Assembly (NCBI GenBank): GCA_026394635.1
Contig: JAPKXV010000303.1
Span: 1-7,185 of the forward strand
DNA: 7,185 nucleotides
Source of the DNA: Methanoregula sp.
Lineage (GTDB): Archaea > Halobacteriota > Methanomicrobia > Methanomicrobiales > Methanospirillaceae
Direction of reading: 5' to 3'
Below the pieces are notes generated by a model that saw nothing but the letters and a program-made list of their open reading frames with translations, did no database searches and was not told where the DNA came from. Below are positions 1-5,098 of this stretch, in pieces (within the stretch, counting starts at the first letter, position 1; each line of letters opens with the position of its first letter). Made by a program: the position numbers and the translations under genes.

Positions 1-1
1 A

Positions 2-106
2 AAAAGGTTTGATGTAAAAGACATGAAAAATCAAGTATCAAATAACATGAAAAAACAGTATGATAACGTGATCCTGGTGCAGCAACATTTGACTGCGTTA
101 AAATGA
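2..106 (+). CDS. C-terminal fragment of an unidentified protein (5' end outside window)
   Basis: Frame 2 is open from the window edge and ends with TGA at 104-106, giving 34 residues that finish in QQHLTALK. The visible part is rich in Lys, Asn and Gln with spaced hydrophobic residues (V, M, V, I, L, V, L), which fits an amphipathic helix at the end of a protein. No family can be recognised from so short a tail. The next plus-strand gene starts almost 590 bases later, so this gene is probably not in the same operon. A small GC-rich hairpin at 143-160 lies about 37 bases after the stop. The reading frame could also be a chance open stretch; its edge position prevents checking the start. Confidence 0.45.
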   Translation, partial: KRFDVKDMKNQVSNNMKKQYDNVILVQQHLTALK

Positions 107-142
107 GAAACGAAAGAACAGGTATCCCTTTACGACCTCTCT

Positions 143-160
143 CGGGGACTTATTTCCCCG
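143..160. repeat. GC-rich hairpin downstream of the first gene
   Basis: CGGGGA (143-148) pairs perfectly with TCCCCG (155-160) around a 6-base loop. It lies 37 bases after the stop of the truncated first gene. No T-run follows, so it is not a clear terminator, but it could stabilise the 3' end of that transcript. Confidence 0.4.
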
Positions 161-198
161 CCGCCCGGACACCCCCTATCAGGATTGCCATACGCTTA

Positions 199-302
199 AG
201 AGGATTTCGATTAACTGCATGAAATGTGAATTCAACTCACTTATTCATGACGAAGTTTTGATTGAGATTTCATCTAAAAAGGGGGGGTTTTCGAAATCCT
301 CT
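199..302. repeat. Perfect 12-bp inverted repeat bounding a 104-bp folded element
   Basis: AGAGGATTTCGA at 199-210 is matched by its exact reverse complement at 291-302. Inside, CATGAA (218-223) pairs with TTCATG (244-249), and within that GTGA (226-229) pairs with TCAC (237-240), giving a nested hairpin with a 7-base loop. ATGAAAT (219-225) can alternatively pair with ATTTCAT (267-273). The element could be a structured RNA domain or a small inverted-repeat element; no target-site duplication is visible at its ends, and no open frame fills it. Confidence 0.55.
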
Positions 303-321
303 GTGAGGTGACAACATACTC

Positions 322-336
322 GCGTATCTCATACGC
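322..336. repeat. 6-bp hairpin with a 3-base loop
   Basis: GCGTAT (322-327) pairs perfectly with ATACGC (331-336) around CTC. It lies about 20 bases beyond the 199-302 element and 70 bases before the TATA element at 406-414. It may be an operator half-site pair or a minor RNA hairpin; function unknown. Confidence 0.3.
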
Positions 337-405
337 ACGATTGTGGGGCATTTGACTGCAATGTGTGAAAACTTTCAAACGGTAGTGCTTGAAATCGAGG
401 ACACC

Positions 406-414
406 TTTTTATAC
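406..414 (+). promoter_or_regulatory. Archaeal TATA-box candidate for a structured transcript
   Basis: TTTTTATAC matches the archaeal TATA pattern. Counting about 24-26 bases downstream puts the start of transcription near GGG at 433-435, just ahead of a purine-rich stretch and the hairpins at 468-502 and 519-571. No protein gene begins within 200 bases, so the promoter, if real, drives either a small RNA or a long leader of the marker-9 gene. Confidence 0.4.
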
Positions 415-432
415 GTTTAAAATTCCTAAAAT

Positions 433-600
433 GGGAGAAGAGCCAAAAAAAGAAGGGAAAGACAGGATTCCCTGCCATCGGATTCCGGTTCGGTGCAGGG
501 AAGGCAAGCGAGGCATACCGTATCCCGTGGGCATTCGTGATCGGGCATTTTTTAGATAACCACGGGATACGTCTTGAGGATGCCCGGCAAGATATCCTAC
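433..600 (+). ncRNA. Candidate structured RNA (small RNA or long leader of the marker-9 operon)
   Basis: Two strong hairpins follow the TATA element at 406-414. TTCCCTGC (468-475) pairs with GCAGGGAA (495-502), and the 12-base arm at 519-530 (CGTATCCCGTGG) pairs perfectly with 560-571 around a 29-base loop. Loop bases 541-551 can pair with 577-587 just beyond the stem: 11 pairs including the 7-bp core CGGGCAT/ATGCCCG, three of them G-U wobbles that exist only if the plus strand is transcribed. A small stem TCTTG (572-576)/CAAGA (588-592) would present 577-587 as a loop, so a kissing contact is also possible. Both ends are estimated. Against the plus strand, no T-run ends it, while the minus strand has a T7 run (complement of 445-451) after the same hairpins. 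It matches no archaeal RNA family I recognise. Confidence 0.4.
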
Positions 601-608
601 CCCCCACA

Positions 609-631
609 TCACGTGACGGGTTTCACCGTGA
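609..631. promoter_or_regulatory. Inverted repeat next to the marker-9 promoter (possible operator)
   Basis: TCACG (609-613) and CGTGA (627-631) form an inverted repeat just upstream of the TATA element at 635-642. Its position would suit a regulator that acts on basal factor binding. The arms are only 5 bp, so this is weak. Confidence 0.25.
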
Positions 632-634
632 ACG

Positions 635-642
635 GTTATAAC
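635..642 (+). promoter_or_regulatory. TATA-box candidate for the marker-9/CitG/DUF447 operon
   Basis: GTTATAAC contains TTATAA at 636-641. A start of transcription about 25 bases downstream (near 663-666) would leave a leader of about 30 bases before the ATG at 694. The motif is palindromic, so it could equally serve a minus-strand transcript through 433-610. Confidence 0.4.
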
Positions 643-693
643 TCTCATGTATGCAAAGTAATTTCTTTGTTGTGGGTCAAATGATATGAATCC

Positions 694-1833
694 ATGATGG
701 AATCCTTCAACAGGTTCGGCGTGATTATCAACGATAAGGTAGTCCGGACCCCGATCGCTGTTGCATCAATGGCAGGGATTGTCGATACGGGGTTCGTGCT
801 TGCCCGCGCGCCCCATATCGGGGCAGCATTCATCGGCGGGTATTCCATTGATGAGCGGACAATTTCGGCTGCACGCGCAATCGTTGCTGCTGGAGACCGA
901 AAAGAATTCCTGTATGACGATCCTGTTGAGGAACTTGGCACCCAAATCAGGAAAATGAAAGGGAGCGATGTGGTGTTCGGGCTCAATCTCAGGGGAAGTA
1001 CCCCGGAATCCTACAGGACTATTGCAGAGTCTTTGGGGGACAAGGTTGTCTATGAGATCGATGCACACTGCCGGCAGAAACCGCTCATTGAGGCTGGCTG
1101 CGGGGAGCATTACCTGCACAACCCAAAAGAACTTGTGGAGGTCGTCAAAGCCCTCAAGTCAGCGCATGTCACCGTATCGGTCAAGATACGTGCAGGAGTG
1201 GCAGCGGATGACCGGCTCCTCTCCCGGAAACTCTGGGGCGCCGGTGCTGATATCCTCCATATTGACCTGATGGACTATGGCCATGCAAAACTCCGGCAGA
1301 TCCGGAACAGCTGCCCTTGTATGCTGATCGCAAACAACTCCATCAACACCTTTGATACGGCAAAAGAGATGTTCTCTCACGGGGCTGACCTCATATCCCT
1401 TGCCCGGAAATCAGATGAGCGGACCCTTTCCGGGCTTGATGCCGCCATTACCCGGTACACGGACGAACAGGGATGGTACAACTCCCCCAAACAGCTCTGC
1501 CGCGGCGGGGATGTCCGGGCGCTCACGTTCTGCTGTATGCCGGTGAAGGACTGCCCGCTCATCCCGACCCTGAAACGGATCGGGATTACCAAAGAAGAGT
1601 TTTTAAAAATCAAGATCGAAGCGGTAAAAAATACTCCGCTCGAAGCCGGCCAGCACACCTGTTTTGGCAGCCTCGTGTGGTGCTGCAAAACATCCTCACC
1701 CTGCATGTTCCGGGACATGACGATCCAGCAGGAAGGGCTCACGAACAAAGAATATATGCGCCTGAAGCGTGAGCTCTCTGATACCATAATGAGCCGGGTG
1801 TTCCATGACGTGCCACATGATGACGCGGGCTGA
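694..1833 (+). CDS. Methanogenesis marker protein 9 (dihydrouridine synthase-like barrel plus Cys-rich C-terminal domain)
   Basis: This 379-residue protein matches the methanogenesis marker 9 family, found almost only in methanogens and of unknown biochemical function. Residues 1 to about 255 look like a dihydrouridine synthase-type TIM barrel: FGLNLRGSTPE (95-105), EIDAHCRQKPLIEAGCGEHYL (121-141) and VSVKIRAGV (161-169) echo the FMN-binding and active-site strands of that superfamily. The C-terminal part (about 265-345) holds eight cysteines (C269, C280, C281, C287, C323, C330, C331, C337), including two CC pairs, and is the marker domain proper; it probably binds a metal or Fe-S cluster (inference). 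ATG codons at 694 and 697 are both possible; neither has a clear ribosome binding site. The gene overlaps the CitG-like gene by 29 bases, suggesting translational coupling. Whether it still modifies tRNA is unknown. Confidence 0.88.
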   Translation: MMESFNRFGVIINDKVVRTPIAVASMAGIVDTGFVLARAPHIGAAFIGGYSIDERTISAARAIVAAGDRKEFLYDDPVEELGTQIRKMKGSDVVFGLNLRGSTPESYRTIAESLGDKVVYEIDAHCRQKPLIEAGCGEHYLHNPKELVEVVKALKSAHVTVSVKIRAGVAADDRLLSRKLWGAGADILHIDLMDYGHAKLRQIRNSCPCMLIANNSINTFDTAKEMFSHGADLISLARKSDERTLSGLDAAITRYTDEQGWYNSPKQLCRGGDVRALTFCCMPVKDCPLIPTLKRIGITKEEFLKIKIEAVKNTPLEAGQHTCFGSLVWCCKTSSPCMFRDMTIQQEGLTNKEYMRLKRELSDTIMSRVFHDVPHDDAG

Positions 1834-2626
1834 ACGGGCGCAGCTTGCGATGATGCTGGAGGTCTGCGCGTACCCCAAACCCGGAAATGTCGACCGGTGC
1901 CATGATTATGAGCAGACGCTTCTTGAACATTTCCTTGCTTCGACCATTTTTTCCCGGCCCGCACTTGAAGAAGCGGAGCGGGGAACCGGGAGGATCGGCG
2001 AGATCATCGGGCATGCTGTGCGGGCAACAAACTGCCATGAAGGTGGCAACACCCATTTCGGTGCATTCATCCTGCTCATCCCGCTCGTGTATGGTGGCGA
2101 TATTGCCGGCGCGCTGAAGGCAATCGCAAAGACCGATGTGTCTGATGCGGTGGCATTTTACAAGGCATTCGGGATGACCAAGGTGCGGATGCACAAGAAC
2201 GATGAACTGGATGTGAACGACCCCCAATCACTCCAGGTGCTGCGCGACCGGGATATGACCCTCCTGGATGTGATGCAGCATTCCGCGGCAAACGACATGG
2301 TTGCCCGCGAATGGGTGACCGGGTTCCCGCTGACACGGCGCGGGGCAGACCTCCTGAAAACGTACGGCAATGGACGCAAAGCCATTGTGCAGGCATTTCT
2401 TATGTTGCTTGCTTCAGAACCTGACACGTTCATCATAAAGGAGCATAGCAGGGGAGTAGCGGAGCGCGTCATGGGAAGAGCCCGTGACGTGCTTGATGGA
2501 CAGGTCTCATTAGAAACCTTCGATGCCGAATGCATTGAACAGGGGATCAACCCGGGTTCTACTGCGGATATCATCATCGCCTCTGTTTACATCGCGCTGG
2601 GTGAGGGCTGGAAATGGGACTCCTGA
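1805..2626 (+). CDS. CitG-family protein (triphosphoribosyl-dephospho-CoA synthase-like)
   Basis: A 273-residue member of the CitG/MdcB family. Seen directly: the N-terminal signature EVCAYPKPGNVDR (19-31) and the second signature CHEGGNTHFGAF (77-88), followed by an all-helical pattern typical of the family. In bacteria CitG makes the prosthetic-group precursor of citrate lyase from ATP and dephospho-CoA. Methanogens are not expected to have citrate lyase or malonate decarboxylase, so the substrate here is probably different. CitG-like genes also occur in the tetrahydromethanopterin/C1-transfer clusters of methylotrophic bacteria, which points to C1-cofactor synthesis (inference). The start is uncertain: ATG at 1805 overlaps the preceding gene by 29 bases, and ATGs at 1817 and 1820 would also precede the first signature. 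The 3' end overlaps the next gene by 13 bases, so all three are surely one operon. Confidence 0.85.
   Translation: MTCHMMTRAERAQLAMMLEVCAYPKPGNVDRCHDYEQTLLEHFLASTIFSRPALEEAERGTGRIGEIIGHAVRATNCHEGGNTHFGAFILLIPLVYGGDIAGALKAIAKTDVSDAVAFYKAFGMTKVRMHKNDELDVNDPQSLQVLRDRDMTLLDVMQHSAANDMVAREWVTGFPLTRRGADLLKTYGNGRKAIVQAFLMLLASEPDTFIIKEHSRGVAERVMGRARDVLDGQVSLETFDAECIEQGINPGSTADIIIASVYIALGEGWKWDS
2600..2607 (+). promoter_or_regulatory. Ribosome binding site of the DUF447 gene, inside the CitG-like gene
   Basis: GGTGAGGG contains both GGTGA and GAGG, complementary to the archaeal 16S rRNA 3' end, and ends 6 bases before the ATG at 2614. It fixes that start even though the start lies within the upstream coding region. 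Confidence 0.6.
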
Positions 2627-3168
2627 ACGAAGGCATTAACGAAGTAATCGCCACCACCCGGTTCAATGCCGCACCGATGGGGGTCTTCTGCCGGGAGGGT
2701 CAGTTTACCATGGTGCTCTTTTCCGGAAGCCATACTGCACACAATATTGAGCGGGACGGGTGGGTTGTGGCAAACATTGTCCATGATCCTGTCCTGTATG
2801 TCACGACTGCATTTTCTGATCTCCCGGAAGATGCATTCCTCCCGGTTAGGGTAAACGGGCGGGATATGCATCGGCTTAGACAGGCTGATGCATGGCAGGC
2901 ATTCGATGCTGTGCCTGAGCACCGGGGCACGGAATCGATAACAGCCCGGCTCTCACCGTTGCACGAGGAGATCCTCTCATCCACGGTACGGCCGGTTAAC
3001 CGCGGGTTCAACAGCATCATCGATGCGACGGTCCATGCGACACGGTATGCGATCACCCGGGATCCGTCATTGAAACAACTGATCGATTATCACGCCGGGA
3101 TTGTCCGGAAGTGCGGCGGGAAACGGGAGTTGGAAGCGCTCGGACTTTTAATGAGGTATATCAGGTAG
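2614..3168 (+). CDS. DUF447 family protein
   Basis: A 184-residue protein resembling the archaeal DUF447 family, whose N-terminal half is related to flavin-reductase-type split barrels that bind FMN. Visible signatures are NEGINEVIATTRFNAAPMGV (5-24), FSGSHTAHNIERDGWVVANI (36-55) and, in the helical second half, NRGFNSIIDATVHATRY (129-145). No signal peptide or membrane segment is present, so it is cytoplasmic. Its exact reaction is not established. Homologues are, to my knowledge, also present in C1-transfer gene clusters of methylotrophic bacteria, as are CitG-like genes, which supports a shared role with the upstream gene in cofactor synthesis (inference). The start is fixed by a good ribosome binding site. 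It ends convergently against hypE with only 30 bases between the stop codons. Confidence 0.82.
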   Translation: MGLLNEGINEVIATTRFNAAPMGVFCREGQFTMVLFSGSHTAHNIERDGWVVANIVHDPVLYVTTAFSDLPEDAFLPVRVNGRDMHRLRQADAWQAFDAVPEHRGTESITARLSPLHEEILSSTVRPVNRGFNSIIDATVHATRYAITRDPSLKQLIDYHAGIVRKCGGKRELEALGLLMRYIR

Positions 3169-3200
3169 GAAAAATTGAGCGGGAGAATATAACCTTTTTT
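3169..3200. terminator. Short convergent intergenic region with T-runs on both strands
   Basis: Only 30 bases separate the stops of the DUF447 gene (plus) and hypE (minus). T6 at 3195-3200 serves the plus strand and overlaps the hypE stop; A5 at 3170-3174 is a T5 run for the minus strand. Archaeal termination commonly uses such U-rich tracts without a hairpin, so this probably ends both transcripts. Confidence 0.5.
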
Positions 3201-4194
3201 AACAGACTCTGGGGACCGGGTCCCCCATAGGAGGTTCAATAAAACGCTCGCCCCCGATTGCCGTCTCCATGATTACGTGGGCACCTCGTGTTACCGTTCC
3301 TACAACTGCCGCATCCCTGCCATATTTGTGTGAACGAAGGGCGGCAAGGACGGCATCCACGTCCGAAGGCGGAACACCCATCACCACCTTCCCTTCATTT
3401 GCAACTTCGAGGGGATCGATGCCGAGCATGCCCGCGGCGCTCTTTACACTTCTCCGGAAGGGAAGACTCTCTTCCCTGATCCGTACGCACACATGGCTTT
3501 TCTTTGCCATCTCGTTCATCGCGCTCGCAAACCCGCCCCGGGTCGGATCCTTCATCGCATGAATCGTGCCTGCAAAAAGAGCCTGTTGGACCATCCCCCA
3601 GAGTGGTGCCACATCGGATTTTATCTGTTCCCCGAGATCAAAGCCCTCGCGGTGCGCCATGATTGCGATCCCGTGATCCCCCAGGGTACCGGAAACGATG
3701 ATCCGGTCACCGGGCTGCAGGCCATTATCCCGGATTATGGTGTCTGCGACGCCGATCCCCGCGGTATTAATTGCAATCCCGTCAAGAGCTCCTTTCTCCA
3801 TCACCTTCGTATCACCGGTGACAAGGTTTGCCCCCGCTTCCCCGAGCGCTTCATCCATGGATGCAACAATCCGTGCGAGATCTTCGACTTCAAACCCTTC
3901 TTCTATGATCATCCCGCACGAGAGCGCGATCGGACGGCCCCCCATCATCGCAAGATCGTTGATGGTGCCGCATACTGCAATCCTGCCGATATCACCCCCG
4001 GGAAAAAAGATTGGGCGGACGACATGGGAATCCGTAGTGAAAACAAGATTATGCCCATGGAACGGGATTACTGCACCGTCATCGAGCGCCTCCAGCCCTA
4101 TCCCGCCGGCATTATTGTGGGAAAACTTCGTGAGCGTCTGCAGCAGTTCGCCCATCACTTCCCCGCCAGCGCCATGCATCAGGGTGACCTTCAT
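3199..4194 (-). CDS. hypE: Hydrogenase maturation protein HypE
   Basis: A full-length HypE (331 residues; the family is usually 330-350). HypE, with HypF, makes the cyanide ligands of the [NiFe] hydrogenase active site: HypF carbamoylates the C-terminal Cys of HypE, and HypE dehydrates it with ATP to a thiocyanate that is passed to the HypC-HypD complex. Seen: the C-terminal signature PRVC ending in Cys331; the AIRS/PurM-type ATP-binding motifs LDDGA (37-41), TTDSHVV (53-59), GGDIGRIAVCGTINDLAMMGG (66-86), VTGDTKVM (125-132) and MKDPTRGG (214-221). It is the last gene of hypC-hypA-hypE. Its ATG overlaps the hypA stop by 4 bases (ATGA, 4191-4194), which suggests coupled translation. HypF, HypD and HypB genes are not in this window. 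Confidence 0.95.
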   Translation of the reverse strand: MKVTLMHGAGGEVMGELLQTLTKFSHNNAGGIGLEALDDGAVIPFHGHNLVFTTDSHVVRPIFFPGGDIGRIAVCGTINDLAMMGGRPIALSCGMIIEEGFEVEDLARIVASMDEALGEAGANLVTGDTKVMEKGALDGIAINTAGIGVADTIIRDNGLQPGDRIIVSGTLGDHGIAIMAHREGFDLGEQIKSDVAPLWGMVQQALFAGTIHAMKDPTRGGFASAMNEMAKKSHVCVRIREESLPFRRSVKSAAGMLGIDPLEVANEGKVVMGVPPSDVDAVLAALRSHKYGRDAAVVGTVTRGAHVIMETAIGGERFIEPPMGDPVPRVC

Positions 4195-4532
4195 GCGTCA
4201 TCGACCTCGATCTCGATATTGGTGACCACAATCTCCCTGCCCCGGACCAGTTCCGGCAGCGCCCCGCACTTCGGGCAGACAAACACTTCATCTCCGGAAT
4301 ACCCGCAGGAACATTTCGTTGCCGCCGTAACCTCATTGCACTCGAGCACTGCCTGCGTAAAAAGAGGGTCGTCTTCCCTGATTATATCAAAGAGGAAGAT
4401 CACCTGGTCGGGATTCACCATGGATATTTTTCCGACATCCACGCATACCTTATTGACACGGTCGGCATGGTTTTCAAGCGCGGCCTTGCGTGCGGTCGCA
4501 TACAGGTCGTACGCGATGCTGTACTCGTGCAT
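4191..4532 (-). CDS. hypA: Hydrogenase nickel incorporation protein HypA
   Basis: HypA (113 residues) delivers nickel to the hydrogenase large subunit together with HypB. I place the start at the ATG of 4530-4532, which gives MHEYSIA with His2, the nickel-binding residue of the family; the in-frame GTG just upstream (4533-4535) would displace that His from its required position. The ATG overlaps the hypC stop by one base (TGATG). The zinc site near the middle reads K-C74-S-C76-G and C86-P-K-C89-G: the second pair is the normal CxxC, but the first pair is CxC rather than the common CxxC. ELVRGREI (94-101) and the acidic C-terminus IEIEVDDA (106-113) are typical. The overlaps with hypC and hypE leave no doubt that the three are co-transcribed. 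Confidence 0.94.
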   Translation of the reverse strand: MHEYSIAYDLYATARKAALENHADRVNKVCVDVGKISMVNPDQVIFLFDIIREDDPLFTQAVLECNEVTAATKCSCGYSGDEVFVCPKCGALPELVRGREIVVTNIEIEVDDA

Positions 4533-4756
4533 CACTCCTCCAGTGCAGCGTACACCTGCCGGAATATTTCCCGGGTCTCCAGGCCCTCTTCACGGGAGAG
4601 CCGCTGGATTGCAAAACCCACATGGACAAGAACAAACTCGCCGACTTTCACATCGACAAGATCGAGCCGGACTTCCTGCCTGAGTTCCCCATAGTCCACA
4701 AGCCCGATATTCCCCTCTTTAATCTCCAGCACTTCTGCGGGAACTGCAACGCACAT
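4532..4756 (-). CDS. hypC: Hydrogenase maturation chaperone HypC
   Basis: A 74-residue HypC/HupF/HypG family chaperone. It works with HypD as the scaffold on which the Fe(CN)2CO unit is assembled and then carries it to the hydrogenase large-subunit precursor. Seen: the invariant N-terminus MCVAVP with Cys2, the residue that binds the iron unit and the precursor; VDYGELRQEV (20-29); and VGEFVLVHVGFAIQRLSREE (38-57), the conserved central strand and turn. First gene of the hypC-hypA-hypE operon. A ribosome binding site GAGGG (complement of 4763-4767) ends 6 bases before the ATG, supporting this start. In a hydrogenotrophic methanogen the targets would be F420-reducing, heterodisulfide-linked and membrane-bound [NiFe] hydrogenases. 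Confidence 0.95.
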   Translation of the reverse strand: MCVAVPAEVLEIKEGNIGLVDYGELRQEVRLDLVDVKVGEFVLVHVGFAIQRLSREEGLETREIFRQVYAALEE

Positions 4757-4762
4757 CGATGA

Positions 4763-4812
4763 CCCTCAAAAATATCTGACGTATAATGTGGGAGCTCCAA
4801 CCACATAAAAAC
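4763..4812 (-). promoter_or_regulatory. Upstream control region of the hyp operon
   Basis: Reading on the minus strand, GAGGG (4763-4767) is the hypC ribosome binding site. Two TATA candidates precede it: TTATAC (complement of 4781-4786), whose predicted start near 4758 would leave almost no leader and exclude the ribosome binding site, and TTTTTATG (complement of 4805-4812), whose predicted start near 4783 fits better. Between them is the perfect 8-bp palindrome GGAGCTCC (4791-4798), a possible regulator site. Confidence 0.4.
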
Positions 4813-4840
4813 AATGTTGGGACACCAAAAGGTTCCCGTG

Positions 4841-4881
4841 GAAATTTTTCGGCTCCGGTGAAATCATTTTGGCTCTTCGCT
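4841..4881. repeat. Imperfect tandem repeat of about 20 bases
   Basis: GAAATTTTTCGGCTCCGGT (4841-4859) is followed directly by a related copy beginning GAAATCATTTTGGCTC (4860-4875). The shared pattern is GAAAT, a T-run, then GGCTC. Only two copies are visible. It may be a chance or a decayed duplication. Confidence 0.3.
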
Positions 4882-4956
4882 GTTTTTAGGGGGTAAATCT
4901 GGTCCCGGTCCTACAATCTTATGGGGCTGCCACCCAAAAAACCCCCGCATGGTGAA

Positions 4957-5093
4957 GACCCCCACCCCCTGATGGGGGTCGGCGCGACGCCTCGTTTTGG
5001 TCGCGCCTGGGCAAGGCGGTTCATGTGACTACCTATGAGCTGAAGTAATCATTCGGCTAACCCACTCACTTTGCCAAAGAGGCTCATTTTTTT
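4957..5093 (+). ncRNA. Candidate structured RNA ending in a T7 run
   Basis: Two perfect 8-bp hairpins are stacked end to end: GACCCCCA (4957-4964) with TGGGGGTC (4973-4980), then immediately GGCGCGAC (4981-4988) with GTCGCGCC (5000-5007). Next, GGCAAGG (5010-5016) pairs with CTTTGCC (5069-5075) and encloses AGCTGAA (5038-5044) with TTCGGCT (5052-5058); alternatively 5017-5024 pairs with 5035-5042. G-U pairs (5015-5070, 5041-5055) exist only for the plus strand. A T7 run at 5087-5093 would end the transcript. The 5' end is set at the first helix; no good TATA box is evident about 25 bases upstream. On the minus strand a T6 run (complement of 4935-4940) follows the same hairpins, so the direction is not settled. 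No known family recognised. Confidence 0.4.
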
Positions 5094-5098
5094 ACGTT

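Larger units (their letters stand above)
107..693. other. 587-bp gene-free region with several inverted repeats
   Basis: I see no convincing protein gene here. The stretch holds, in order: a GC hairpin (143-160), a perfect 12-bp inverted repeat enclosing a second hairpin (199-302), a short hairpin (322-336), an archaeal-type TATA element (406-414), an 8-bp hairpin (468-502), a second perfect 12-bp inverted repeat (519-571) with possible pseudoknot pairing, and a second TATA element just before the marker-9 gene (635-642). Minus-strand open frames across it (for example 409-648) have arginine- and proline-rich compositions without recognisable motifs and look spurious. Confidence 0.7.

Noticed and set aside
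409..648. Minus-strand open frames of 79 and 92 codons over the first structured region (329-648)
   Set aside because: No motifs or clear ribosome binding site, and the region's inverted repeats explain the sequence better as RNA or DNA structure.
1377..1964. 195-codon minus-strand open frame opposite the marker-9 gene
   Set aside because: The opposite strand codes for a recognised protein; this frame is Ser/Arg-rich without motifs.
4533..4535. GTG as the hypA start
   Set aside because: It would move the nickel-binding His from position 2; the adjacent ATG gives the canonical MHEYS start.
3493..4683. 396-codon plus-strand open frame opposite hypE and hypA
   Set aside because: It is antisense to genes with clear motifs, has no recognisable domain, and its His-, Pro- and Arg-rich composition is that of a GC-rich shadow frame.
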